Positions 43,229 to 51,877 of a DNA stretch of 64,000 nucleotides are shown piece by piece. A program made the translations under genes and the position numbers. The DNA is from Roseivirga seohaensis (GTDB lineage: Bacteria; Bacteroidota; Bacteroidia; Cytophagales; Cyclobacteriaceae). Each line of letters starts with the position of its first letter. The stretch's first letter is position 1. Location: the NCBI RefSeq assembly GCF_001592945.1, contig NZ_LRPB01000049.1, positions 62,001 to 126,000 of the forward strand. Reading direction: 5' to 3'. The notes under the pieces were generated by a model, which saw only the letters and a program-made list of their open reading frames with translations, was not told the origin of the DNA and did no database searches.

Positions 43229-43885
43229 TTATTGCTTTCTGTTACTGGTTACCCAAGTATTGATGGTTCCTGATCCACCTACAGCAGATTTTGGAACTTC
43301 AACTACAACAGACATTACATTCGTACCTGCAAAAGTATCTGCTCCTGGGTTGTTGAAACTTGTTGCGTTTCCTGCTATAATTTCACCATACTGAGCAAAG
43401 TCCATAAAGAATGGATCATCTCTTGGACCAGCGAAAACTTTCATTCCACCAGCTGTTCCAACTGTAGCATTTGAGCCATAGGCCGTAATGTTTGCTGATG
43501 CAGTCGGTGTCATGGAAGAAACAATTGTAGAAGTTAAGCCTGTTCTTGTTGGCGCCATTGGGCCATACACATAAACTTTACCGTCTTTGAAAGTACACTG
43601 GATCACTAAATCTTCAACCGCATCGCCAGTGTTGTCGATATTGAATTCAATCATTACGTTTTCATCAAAATTTGCCGATGCAGAAGCTGATGGAGATAAC
43701 AAACCTTGAAGGTTGGCTACGAACACTACGTTCGAACTAGTTTCAGGGCTTTGGAAGGCGTAAAAGTCTGTGATATCCGAAGATGTACTTGCAACGCCAG
43801 GGGCATCAATATGATCCGCTGCGAAAAGGTAGACTGTGGCAATTAGCGCCAAACTACCGAGGGTGATTACTGCTTTTCTTTTCAT
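43229..43885 (-). CDS. DUF4331-like exported protein corresponding to the N-terminal half of the family
   Basis: About 218 residues from the ATG at 43885 (a TTG-led extension of seven residues is less likely). A signal peptide or anchor (about 1-22) is followed by AADHIDAPGVASTSSDITD and FYAFQSPETSSNVVFVANL, matching the start of DUF4331 proteins (SHREAP-like beginning, TDxYAF block). It ends at a beta-strand (SVVVEVPKSAVGG) where full-length members continue into the second half, which here is the next gene. The two products probably associate after export. Confidence 0.8.
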   Translation of the reverse strand: MKRKAVITLGSLALIATVYLFAADHIDAPGVASTSSDITDFYAFQSPETSSNVVFVANLQGLLSPSASASANFDENVMIEFNIDNTGDAVEDLVIQCTFKDGKVYVYGPMAPTRTGLTSTIVSSMTPTASANITAYGSNATVGTAGGMKVFAGPRDDPFFMDFAQYGEIIAGNATSFNNPGADTFAGTNVMSVVVEVPKSAVGGSGTINTWVTSNRKQ

Positions 43886-43969
43886 AATGTTATTAATTTT
43901 TGACAATAAGAATCCCGGATTGATATTTTATCAATCTGATTTTTAAATAGTTATGTTAAATTTGATGGT

Positions 43970-44527
43970 TTACTTAGGAAGTACGACCGAGTCGATTACA
44001 TGGATAACTCCATTGGACTGATACACATCGTACAGGGAAATGTTGGATGAGTTTCCTTTCTCATCGGTTAATGTAATGTTCTTCTCACCGTTCATTTTGG
44101 CCACTAATACGCCTCCGCTCACAGTTTTTAATTCTGCCATGCCATTGCCTTTTTTAATGGCTTTCATAATGGCCTTTGAGTCCATTTTACCTGCCACTAC
44201 ATGGTAAGTAAGTACCTGCGTCAGCATTTGCTTGTTTTCAGGTTTCAATAGGGTTGCTACTGTTCCTTCTGGCAATTTGTTGAATGCTGCGTTGGTTGGA
44301 GCAAAAACCGTAAATGGGCCTGCACCTTGCAAAGTTTCTACCAAGCCAGCTGCTTTCACTGCGGCAACTAGGGTGGTGTGGTCTTTTGAATTCACCGCGT
44401 TTTCAATAATGTTCTTCATAGGGTACATCTTTTCTCCCCCCACCATTACGGTGCTTTGGGCTTGAATTGAATTTGCTCCTATTGCGAAAAACGCGATCAT
44501 CAGTAATTGTGTGATTTTCTTTTTCAT
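43970..44527 (-). CDS. Secreted fasciclin (FAS1)-domain protein
   Basis: About 185 residues from the ATG at 44527 (the longer frame adds nine residues from an earlier non-preferred start). A signal peptide (about 1-23, cleavage after IQAQ) precedes one FAS1 domain with the H1 block GPFTVFAPTNAAFNKLP, the YHVVAGKMDS turn and the closing NGVIHVIDSVVLPK. FAS1 domains mediate adhesion and, in some bacteria, bind heme or metals. It is the first gene of the minus-strand cluster that continues through the two DUF4331 halves to the TonB receptor, and it is divergent from the DUF4365 gene. Confidence 0.92.
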   Translation of the reverse strand: MKKKITQLLMIAFFAIGANSIQAQSTVMVGGEKMYPMKNIIENAVNSKDHTTLVAAVKAAGLVETLQGAGPFTVFAPTNAAFNKLPEGTVATLLKPENKQMLTQVLTYHVVAGKMDSKAIMKAIKKGNGMAELKTVSGGVLVAKMNGEKNITLTDEKGNSSNISLYDVYQSNGVIHVIDSVVLPK

Positions 44528-44689
44528 TAGGTGTTTGTTTTTGATTATGGTCATACATACGGGGCTCTATGTACGACTGGATTTAGGGGGAGGGAAAATT
44601 TATTTTGTCTGTTGATTATTACAAGGGTGGATGCAAGTAAAAGATGGCTGGAAAATGTCGTAAATTGACGTATTCAACCAATTATTATT

Positions 44690-46363
44690 ATGGCTTTCGA
44701 TGATGCTCCTATAGTAGACAAAAGTGCAGAGAGATCTGAAGAATCGATTTTAGACACTCTAAAAGCCTTTTCTAGAAAAAATGGTTTTATCTCCCATGAG
44801 GTAAATGGTAGTAAAGATTATGGTGTAGATATAATTTGTCAGTTAAAATTTAAAAATAATGCCTTACCGTTTCAATTTCCTATTCAGGTAAAAAGTAAAG
44901 TGTCATATAAAGAGTCTTTGATTAATGGTGAAACTTTCAAATCATTTTCTTTTACCTCTAGCAGGCTTGGACACTTGATTCGGCATACGCCATATTCTGG
45001 CTTGATAATTATTTATGATGATAATACTCAGGAATTGTATTTCGAGACAGCTCTGGCCTTGTATACCAGGGTTAGAGAATCACACACTGACGACCTTTGG
45101 AAGGAGCAGGATAGTGTGACACTTCACATACCGATAACAAATGTACTGAATGAAAAAGCGCTTGATCAAATACATTCTTCAGCACTTAATTCTTTCTATA
45201 GAAATAATCAACTTTTGGTAGATCACAGCCCTAGTTATGATCTACCCTTGGCATCAGATGCATTACAAACGATGAGTACAGTTGATTTTCTATTAGAATA
45301 CGGTGAGACATTATTCAATTCTAATAGCTACGGTCGGCTCTGTAACTTACTAGAGCGCCTCTCAAGAAATTCTTTTCAGGATAAAAATATCTGTTACTTA
45401 GCTGCCATCACTTATGTTGAAGTTGGGAATATGATAGATGCAGACTACTACTTCAAGTTATGTGAAAGGCAAATATCTGAGTACTCATTGGATAAATTAG
45501 AAATGTTGGATTTACAGCGCTACAAACTGGAGTATTATAAAGGAGAGAAGTCAAGGGATGAACTTAGGGAGATGCTTAAAAGTATCAATACTACAAAAAC
45601 AACTTCAATAAGAGCTTTAAGCCTCAAAATCGATTTACTGGGTTTGGATTTGATAGACTTTATTCCAGATGAATATTACGATGAAGTATTTATTGACTCA
45701 TTAGAGGATACATTAACTGAAATCGAAGAATCAGTCCAGTCTGAAACTTCAAGGCAATATCAATTGATGTATATATCTGATTTATTGAATAGAGCAGTTA
45801 GTGGTGTTTTAACGAGTATGTTACTAAACACCAAAATATCCGAAACTCTCGGTGTCAGCCCTGTAACCCAAGATAGAATTGAAAAGAAAGATAGAATTCT
45901 TTATTTGAATAATAAATGCCAGAAATATCTCGCCAATGGTTTGAAATATGCCGAAGATAATCAAGATGAATTAATGGAAGCATCTGCGAAGTATTACCTC
46001 TCTTTGGCATCCTTTAGTCTATGGCGATCTTATCACTCAGCCGATAGCAAATTGAAAATAAATAATAGTCTTAAAGAAGGCTTAGAAATAGCTTATATAC
46101 ACTCGATTAAGGCCTACAATATCTTCAACAAAAAGAATATGAGACCCATTGCATATAAGGCTATTCTTCTGGCTGATGAAATTTTCACCTTAGCGAAGGT
46201 TTGGGCTAATTTTAGCTTGGAGCATATTGTCCAGCAGTCTCAGGTGAAAAAAGTATTAGGGGAGTTTAAAGGTGTGGATTTTAGGAAGTTTGATGGCTCT
46301 TTGACAGAAAAGACAGAAGGCTTTTTAAAGGAAGTTAAAGATGCGTCTAATAGAAGGAATTAA
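44690..46363 (+). CDS. DUF4365 nuclease-like protein with a long helical C-terminal region
   Basis: A 557-residue cytoplasmic protein. The N-terminal domain (about 10-160) matches DUF4365, a PD-(D/E)XK-type fold: possible catalytic residues are E17/E18, D47 in KDYGVDIICQL and the Q66-x-K68 pair in FPIQVKSK, followed by a LIIIYDD strand. Residues about 185-557 are helical and resemble a TPR-like array (FQDKNICYLAAITYVEVGNM, SAKYYLSLASFSLW). DUF4365 domains occur in restriction-like and defence proteins, but no defence partner lies alongside. Neighbours are a fasciclin gene (divergent) and a DoxX gene (convergent). Composition is AT-rich, compatible with transfer but not proof. Confidence 0.72.
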   Translation: MAFDDAPIVDKSAERSEESILDTLKAFSRKNGFISHEVNGSKDYGVDIICQLKFKNNALPFQFPIQVKSKVSYKESLINGETFKSFSFTSSRLGHLIRHTPYSGLIIIYDDNTQELYFETALALYTRVRESHTDDLWKEQDSVTLHIPITNVLNEKALDQIHSSALNSFYRNNQLLVDHSPSYDLPLASDALQTMSTVDFLLEYGETLFNSNSYGRLCNLLERLSRNSFQDKNICYLAAITYVEVGNMIDADYYFKLCERQISEYSLDKLEMLDLQRYKLEYYKGEKSRDELREMLKSINTTKTTSIRALSLKIDLLGLDLIDFIPDEYYDEVFIDSLEDTLTEIEESVQSETSRQYQLMYISDLLNRAVSGVLTSMLLNTKISETLGVSPVTQDRIEKKDRILYLNNKCQKYLANGLKYAEDNQDELMEASAKYYLSLASFSLWRSYHSADSKLKINNSLKEGLEIAYIHSIKAYNIFNKKNMRPIAYKAILLADEIFTLAKVWANFSLEHIVQQSQVKKVLGEFKGVDFRKFDGSLTEKTEGFLKEVKDASNRRN

Positions 46364-46440
46364 TTATTATTGTTACTAAACCTCATTTTAAGCTTATCCC
46401 ATTCTGATTTAAAAAAGGAATGGAATAAGCAGAATATGGT

Positions 46441-46818
46441 TTACTTAACCATAGGCATATACTTGGCTCTATTTTCAAAAATCACCCAAAGGTTTACAAT
46501 CAAGAAGGCAAGAGCCATTGGTAATCCAGATGGGGCATCAATAATATGGGTTAACATAATCCCGACCATTATGGGGAAAATGACTATTGCACCTAAAGCT
46601 CTATACTTTGGAATCATAAAGAGGATTCCGCCTAATATTTCGACAACGGCAACAAGTGGCATCAGCCAACTTATCTCCATCATGGCACCCATTATTTTTA
46701 TCATGTTTTCGGGTAGATCATCTGGTACAGGCATGTAGTTGAAGAATTTGTTTAATCCGGCATTAATAAACATTAACCCAAAGAGTACGCAGAGAACGAG
46801 AAGGATTTTCTTTTTCAT
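46441..46818 (-). CDS. Small DoxX-like membrane protein
   Basis: A 125-residue protein with four predicted membrane spans: a first span ending NAGLNKFFNYMP, then a short loop, and spans around LMPLVAVVEILGGILFMIP, LGAIVIFPIMVGIML and LPMALAFLIVNLWVIF. The pattern fits DoxX-like small membrane proteins. It converges with the DUF4365 gene. Function unknown. The overlapping plus-strand frame at 46370-46738 is a low-complexity mirror and was not called. Confidence 0.75.
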   Translation of the reverse strand: MKKKILLVLCVLFGLMFINAGLNKFFNYMPVPDDLPENMIKIMGAMMEISWLMPLVAVVEILGGILFMIPKYRALGAIVIFPIMVGIMLTHIIDAPSGLPMALAFLIVNLWVIFENRAKYMPMVK

Positions 46819-46932
46819 GGTTTAAGAGTTTTAAGGTTTAAGCCATTGAATATCAAAATTTTTCAACTCAATTTGAAATATATTTTGATCAACTCTTTGC
46901 CTTCACTAGCCGTGCTCAACCTTGAAAGATTA

Positions 46933-47652
46933 CTAAAAACTCATTACCTCCCTAAACTTGATGCTTTGCCTGCGTGAAACTTCAATCTCTTCACCATCCT
47001 TTAAATAGACTTTGAGTGTACCGCTAAACCAAGGCTCAATACGCTGAATGTATTTGAGGTTGATGATCTGTTGGCGATTGGCCCGAAAGAACACTGCAGG
47101 ATCTAACCTAGATTCCATATAATTGAGCGACCGCGGAATCATGGGTTTTTGGTCTTTGAAGAAAATACGGGTGTAACTGCCCATAATTTCTAAGATTCGA
47201 ATTTCTGCTAAATCCACGAACCAGCAGGTTTCGCCATCTTTCACAAAAACTTGGTTATTCAAACCCAATACATTTTTGTCTTTTGCATCTGATGCCCGCT
47301 TTCTAATTTTAGAAGCGGCCTTTTCTAATGCCAAGGCCAAACGGTCGTCTTTGATGGGTTTTTGAAGGTAATCGAGCGCGTTATGATCAAAAGCTTTCAT
47401 GGCATAATGGTCGAAGGCGGTGGTGAAAATAACTTCTGGCGCATCTTCCAGTTCCTGAAGCAGTTCAAAGCCATCTTTGCCCGGCATTTGGATGTCTAGA
47501 AAAAGCAGTTCAGGCTTTAGATCGAGAATTTTTTCTATTGCTTCATCCGCGTTTTCAGCTTCGCCAATTACTTGAACATCATCTCTGTGTTTGAGCAAGT
47601 GCTTAAGTTCTTGTCTTGCTAAATTTGAATCATCTATGATTAAGGCTTTCAT
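46933..47652 (-). CDS. LytTR-family response regulator
   Basis: A 239-residue regulator. The receiver domain (about 1-120) has the acidic pair D7/D8, the phosphorylation site D53 in LLFLDIQMPGKDG and the K in LQKPIKDD. A LytTR DNA-binding domain (about 135-239) follows, with the ending FFRANRQQIINLKYIQRIEP typical of the family. Its start overlaps the stop of the adjacent LytS-type kinase by four bases (ATGA), so the pair is one two-component system. The signal and target genes are unknown. Confidence 0.95.
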   Translation of the reverse strand: MKALIIDDSNLARQELKHLLKHRDDVQVIGEAENADEAIEKILDLKPELLFLDIQMPGKDGFELLQELEDAPEVIFTTAFDHYAMKAFDHNALDYLQKPIKDDRLALALEKAASKIRKRASDAKDKNVLGLNNQVFVKDGETCWFVDLAEIRILEIMGSYTRIFFKDQKPMIPRSLNYMESRLDPAVFFRANRQQIINLKYIQRIEPWFSGTLKVYLKDGEEIEVSRRQSIKFREVMSF

Positions 47653-48689
47653 GACAATGGAATTTTGAGCGATGCGGTTACGGTATTTTCAGATGAGTTT
47701 TCAACCTTGAGTTCGGCAAAATGGCCAAACAGAATTTTTAAACGTTCGATCAGGTTTTTCAGCCCAATTCCCTCGCGTTTACTTTTTTCCTTGAGCTGGC
47801 CGTTATTGCAAACTTCAATGCGCAAGTGGTCATTTTCAAGTACCGACCTGATCAAAATATTCCCCCCAGTTGTCATTTGAGAAACCCCGTGTTTAATGGC
47901 ATTTTCTACCAAAAGCTGAATGGCCATTGGAGGAATTTTGATGTCTAAACTACTATCGTCTATTTCAAAAGCATATGTCAATCGGTCGTTGAACTGAATG
48001 GATTCCAATTGCAAATAATCTTTCACAATAGCCACTTCCTGCCCCAGTGTTACTTTTTCGGCCGCGTTAAATTGGATGGAATAACGCAAGAGTTCTGAAA
48101 TGTGGGTAACCATGGAACGCGCTCTTTCGGGGTCGGAAAGAATTAGAGAACGGATATTGTTTAGGGCGTTGAACAAAAAATGCGGATTGATCTGGTTTTT
48201 TAAAATGGCCAACTCTGCCTCTTGTAAAGCTGTGGTAAGCTCAAGCTTTTCAATTTCACTTCTTCGGTTGCGCTGAATAAAGTGGTAAGCAAAATAGAGG
48301 GTGGCCCAGCTAGCCATTACAATGGTGACACTTCCTACATAGCCAACAAAATTTACCCAACTGAAAGCAGCAATATTATTTAGAGGGAGTAAGTAATAAA
48401 TAAGTAAATGGATGAAAGATTGTGCTAAAAAAGCCACAACAATAACACCTAAAATCAATTTTGGGATTAAAGATTTCAGTGCTAGTCGTGTCCACGCATT
48501 CTTTTTTATGAAGGTTCTAAATAGATGAGAAAAAGAGATCAAACAAAGTCCAATAACGAGCTGTAGCTTTAATGTGTCGGGCGTTATGCTCTCTGTTCCG
48601 CCAAAAACATACATCATGCCTACAGAAAACAAAGTGTAAATGCCCCATCCAAAAATCTGGCAGATCCAGTAGAGTGTTGATTGCTTCAT
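47649..48689 (-). CDS. LytS/YehU-type sensor histidine kinase
   Basis: A 346-residue kinase with four membrane spans in the first 140 residues, no large sensor domain, and the His_kinase block LKNQINPHFLFNALNNIR with H170 as the phosphorylation site. The ATPase domain carries PPMAIQLLVENAIKHGV and a GIGLKNLIERL G-box. This family usually signals to LytTR regulators, and one is encoded immediately downstream. Confidence 0.95.
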   Translation of the reverse strand: MKQSTLYWICQIFGWGIYTLFSVGMMYVFGGTESITPDTLKLQLVIGLCLISFSHLFRTFIKKNAWTRLALKSLIPKLILGVIVVAFLAQSFIHLLIYYLLPLNNIAAFSWVNFVGYVGSVTIVMASWATLYFAYHFIQRNRRSEIEKLELTTALQEAELAILKNQINPHFLFNALNNIRSLILSDPERARSMVTHISELLRYSIQFNAAEKVTLGQEVAIVKDYLQLESIQFNDRLTYAFEIDDSSLDIKIPPMAIQLLVENAIKHGVSQMTTGGNILIRSVLENDHLRIEVCNNGQLKEKSKREGIGLKNLIERLKILFGHFAELKVENSSENTVTASLKIPLS

Positions 48690-48705
48690 CTTTTTTCAAT
48701 TGAAA

Positions 48706-48740
48706 GAATGGCATAAGAGTCACTGGCTCTTATGCCATTC
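48706..48740. terminator. Strong 14-bp perfect hairpin between the kinase and hydrolase genes
   Basis: GAATGGCATAAGAG pairs perfectly with CTCTTATGCCATTC around a 7-base loop. It lies just after the minus-strand hydrolase stop and just before the kinase start. The following minus-strand sequence has only a broken T-run (TTTCAATTG), so it is a terminator-like or processing hairpin rather than a textbook terminator. Confidence 0.65.
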
Positions 48741-48752
48741 TGCTAGGCTAAT

Positions 48753-49631
48753 TTATAAGAACTTTTTCAACCAATTCTGAAAGAATTCAGGATCATCCCA
48801 CATAATAAAGTGATTACCAATGTCGGTCATGTCTACCTGAACTCCTTTTAAGTTGGCATATTGGCCTGTATAAAGTTTTAAAGTACTTTCTCGGGTTGAA
48901 CCAAATGATTTGTAAGCTACCCAAGCACCCAATACTAAGGTTGGTGCTTTTATTTTGCCAAGCTCGCCTCTAATGTCTGTCGTATACATTTCGTACATCG
49001 ACTGCCCTACCGTTTCCTGGTCACTGTCAATTGCCCATTGGGTAGCGATTTCAATTTGAGCAGGATCATTAATCATGCTTGTCAGCATTTGGCGTTGATA
49101 GGCTTTTCTTCCTTCAAGTGGTTGACTGGCAGAAGCCACTACTTGCGTTTTCATTGATTTGGCCATAGGCTTGGCCTCTTCTGCTGTCATGCCGGGCATC
49201 ATTACGCCTGTCATAAATGGTAGCGCATCTACAATTACTAGTTTTGAAGGAAGATCAGGATTAGCAATTCCAATGTTCAATGCTAAAAATCCGCCCAAAC
49301 TATGACCAATAATGATGGGTTTCTTCAACTTTTCCTTCTGGATGTATTTCACTATTTCATCTTTCATTTTGGTTAAATACTTTCCTTCATGATCGGCAAG
49401 GGGTGCATTGCCCGCAAAGCCCGGTAGCGTTATGATGTGGTACTCGAAGTTTGCATCTAAGGCTTCGATGGTAGAATCCCATACTTCGCCAGAGCAAGTA
49501 AGCCCGGGAATAAGCACTACAGGCTGACCTTTGCCCACTACGCGAATGTTTAAGCCTGGCTCTTGTGCTTTTAGCTGAAAACTGATGACACTTAATAAGG
49601 CGACCAGAATTGTTGTTTTGAATTTTCTCAT
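48753..49631 (-). CDS. Exported alpha/beta-hydrolase
   Basis: A 292-residue protein with a signal peptide (about 1-22, cleavage after KAQ). The nucleophile elbow GHSLGG puts S111 at the active site; H274 in GNHFIMWD is the likely catalytic histidine, and the oxyanion region is PGLTCSGEVWDS. This is a general esterase/lipase-like fold; the substrate cannot be inferred. It stands alone, with a strong hairpin after its stop codon. Confidence 0.87.
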   Translation of the reverse strand: MRKFKTTILVALLSVISFQLKAQEPGLNIRVVGKGQPVVLIPGLTCSGEVWDSTIEALDANFEYHIITLPGFAGNAPLADHEGKYLTKMKDEIVKYIQKEKLKKPIIIGHSLGGFLALNIGIANPDLPSKLVIVDALPFMTGVMMPGMTAEEAKPMAKSMKTQVVASASQPLEGRKAYQRQMLTSMINDPAQIEIATQWAIDSDQETVGQSMYEMYTTDIRGELGKIKAPTLVLGAWVAYKSFGSTRESTLKLYTGQYANLKGVQVDMTDIGNHFIMWDDPEFFQNWLKKFL

Positions 49632-49736
49632 GTCTTGTAAATTTTGTTGTACCCAAAAGTACGCGGGCTACATACCCTTTTTGAAGACATTTAAGGGAGC
49701 GGAAGAAAATCCTCGGGAGTGGAATGGCTAAATACT

Positions 49737-49792
49737 ACCGTCACCCTGAGCTATCGGCCAAAGTAAGAAAACGAAAGAATCTGTTTGGTTAA
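49737..49792 (+). repeat. Dispersed intergenic repeat, copy 2
   Basis: ACCGTCACCCTGAGCTAT, about 17 unrelated bases, then CGAAAGAATCTGTTTGGTTAA. It matches copy 1 at 37711-37770 in the conserved ends. The remaining 49632-49925 stretch shows nothing else recognisable. Confidence 0.6.
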
Positions 49793-49925
49793 CGTGAGAA
49801 ACTGACGTTAACCGCTTTTCTCTTCAACAAAACCTTTTGTGGACAAGTGAAAATTAGACTGTGAAGATATTGATGATGGGTTCAATGCGTATTTAAATAG
49901 CCTGTACAAGCTGAAGAGTGCGGTA

Positions 49926-50126
49926 TTACGAATTAAGCTCAGCCTCATAAAGGCCATTTTTATCTCGCTTCATTTGTATCTCTTTCATTAATTTTTTGGC
50001 TTCATCTTTATCTTGAAGCTTACGTGCTGTATCCTCACTCATAATATCTGGTGCGGTATTAAAAAAATCAACTAAAACAGATGTCATTCTGGAAACGGGA
50101 TTGACTATAAATGATTTTATATTCAT
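49926..50126 (-). CDS. Small hypothetical protein
   Basis: A 66-residue protein beginning MNIKSFIVNPVSR and continuing in a charged helical pattern (DTARKLQDKDEAKKLMKEIQ). No signal peptide or membrane span. It is 39 bases upstream of nothing on its strand except the next gene's stop, and has an ATG with no overlap. No family is recognised, so the call rests only on a clean frame and plausible composition. Confidence 0.5.
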   Translation of the reverse strand: MNIKSFIVNPVSRMTSVLVDFFNTAPDIMSEDTARKLQDKDEAKKLMKEIQMKRDKNGLYEAELNS

Positions 50127-50165
50127 GACGATAAGTTTAAGTAGTACTTAATATACGAATTTATA

Positions 50166-51233
50166 CTACAGGTTGTTGTCAGGTTCTTGATTATCTTCGG
50201 AATCATTATCAGTAGATTCTATTTCATCATTACCGAGGCGACTAAGTATTGAGGTAATAATGATACCAACTATAATACCAAGAACCCATCCTGCGAGCTT
50301 AATTGAGAAAAAGAATATTGCAAATATAATAACCAGTCCAAGAAGGGCTGTTAAATCTTCTTTATTTATTCTTCTAGGTTCAGTTTCTTTGAAATCGTAG
50401 TATATATTCAGATTCTTTATTTCTTCATATTTCAGAATAAAGTAGTGTTCAGGCATATAGTAGTATAATGCTTTATCGGGTCTTTCAGAATCTAATTCTT
50501 TTTGATCCTGGTCATCTGAATTAATATTTTCTGCCGGGTCTGCTTGTAACGATCGTCTATATGCGTTTGTAAGATAAAGAACATCCAAACCCCCGTCTTT
50601 CGATAACCTGTAATCCTCTAGTATTCCTGAGTAAAGCATTGCACCATCTTTTTCACTAACATCAACCAAAGCATCAATATAAACTGCACTCAAAACCTTA
50701 CCATTTTTATTATAAGGACTTGTTGTTTTAACTCTTGGAAAGTCCAGTACTTCAGACGTTAGTACATAGTGCCATTCATTTTGAAATCGTAGAATTTTAA
50801 TCGACCTATCTAGTTTAAGTTTACGAACGATAACTTTACAAAGGAAACCTAATACAACACCTAAAAGAGTTAGGATTAGATTATAGGAAATTATGTAGTC
50901 TAAATTTAGTCCGATTTCTTTTAAACCACTTAGTAAGTATTGATCATTCCCTTTCCCTGTCAGAATGATCCCAATTAGCTGAAAATTAACAGTTAGACTT
51001 GGGATGGATATTTCTGTGAATAGAAAGTTTAAAGATGTTGGAGTAAGCCAATTAATTAAGTGCAAACCTAGCCAGTGTAATAACAAGCTTGGGATGATTC
51101 CCATTACGAAGACTTCAGCACTTGAAGACTTGAAATACTCCTTTGAGAATTCACCAGTATAATAAAACCTCCTAAAGGCAAGTCCAGGAACAATAAATAG
51201 AAAAAATAGGATAGTAGAAAAAGCTATATTCAT
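50166..51233 (-). CDS. Polytopic membrane protein of unknown function
   Basis: A 355-residue protein. An N-terminal span (about 4-20, FSTILFFLFIVPGLAFRRFYY), spans at about 40-62 and 115-135, and two close C-terminal spans (about 292-335, TALLGLVIIFAIFFF then GWVLGIIVGIIITSIL) frame a large hydrophilic middle (about 140-285), which contains strand-rich segments around WHYVLTSEVLDFPRVK and DKALYYYMPEHYFILK. The tail is strongly acidic (NDEIESTDNDSEDNQEPD). No family is recognised. The 51234-51442 region upstream contains no gene and no clear promoter. Confidence 0.7.
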   Translation of the reverse strand: MNIAFSTILFFLFIVPGLAFRRFYYTGEFSKEYFKSSSAEVFVMGIIPSLLLHWLGLHLINWLTPTSLNFLFTEISIPSLTVNFQLIGIILTGKGNDQYLLSGLKEIGLNLDYIISYNLILTLLGVVLGFLCKVIVRKLKLDRSIKILRFQNEWHYVLTSEVLDFPRVKTTSPYNKNGKVLSAVYIDALVDVSEKDGAMLYSGILEDYRLSKDGGLDVLYLTNAYRRSLQADPAENINSDDQDQKELDSERPDKALYYYMPEHYFILKYEEIKNLNIYYDFKETEPRRINKEDLTALLGLVIIFAIFFFSIKLAGWVLGIIVGIIITSILSRLGNDEIESTDNDSEDNQEPDNNL

Positions 51234-51442
51234 TTATAAGGGCTTAAAGAGCAATTTCTTTTTGAAGAAGGATTATGTTTATAGACCAATTCAATGCTTA
51301 TTTCAGGGTTTAATCTAATAAATTTAATTTATAAATTATAGTATATTTTTGAGAAACACCTTCGGTTCTTAACATGAGATTTTATTTATCTGATATACAG
51401 ATCATAAAACTCCTCAATACAAACTATGATAATTAACTTAAG

Positions 51443-51877
51443 CTAATCTATCAACTCTTCCAACCTCTTTGGCCCCCTCACAAAAACACCTTCGCCATGA
51501 GCAACGAGTTTTCCTGCTTGGTTATAGATTTCAGAACTGCTGATGATTTCTTTTTCATTAACAGAAACTACTTTTCCAATGGCCTTTAAACGATCTTCAA
51601 AAACAGGACGTCTGAAGTGGATAGTGTAAGATTTTGTAAGCAAGAAAAAAGTTTTCTCTATTGAAGCCGAAGCAAAATAAGCAGAGTCGTCTAGCAGTTT
51701 GAAGTAGATGGCGCCATGCATGGCATTGGCCGCATGAAAATATTGGCTCCCAATGGCGAGCTCCAAAGTTGCTTCACGGTCACTCACCTTCAATTCAGAA
51801 TCAGCGAAAATTCCTTGGTTCAAGGGGGCAGAATCAAATAGTCGCTCTAATCGGTTGTAGTGTTCGAGATCATTCAT
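51443..51877 (-). CDS. PaaI-like hotdog thioesterase
   Basis: A 144-residue protein from the ATG at 51877; the longer frame begins six residues earlier at a TTG. The block ANAMHGAIYFKLLDDSAYFAS is the HGG-like active-site segment of PaaI/YbgC-type hotdog thioesterases, and FRRPVFEDRLKAIGKVV is the following strand pair. It would hydrolyse an acyl-CoA or aryl-CoA in the cytoplasm. The start overlaps the stop of the upstream DinB-like gene by eight bases, so the two are translationally coupled. Confidence 0.85.
   Translation of the reverse strand: MNDLEHYNRLERLFDSAPLNQGIFADSELKVSDREATLELAIGSQYFHAANAMHGAIYFKLLDDSAYFASASIEKTFFLLTKSYTIHFRRPVFEDRLKAIGKVVSVNEKEIISSSEIYNQAGKLVAHGEGVFVRGPKRLEELID

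Noticed and set aside
46370-46738. 122-residue plus-strand frame opposite the DoxX-like gene
   Set aside because: It mirrors a coding membrane protein on the other strand, has no family features, and overlaps nearly all of that gene.
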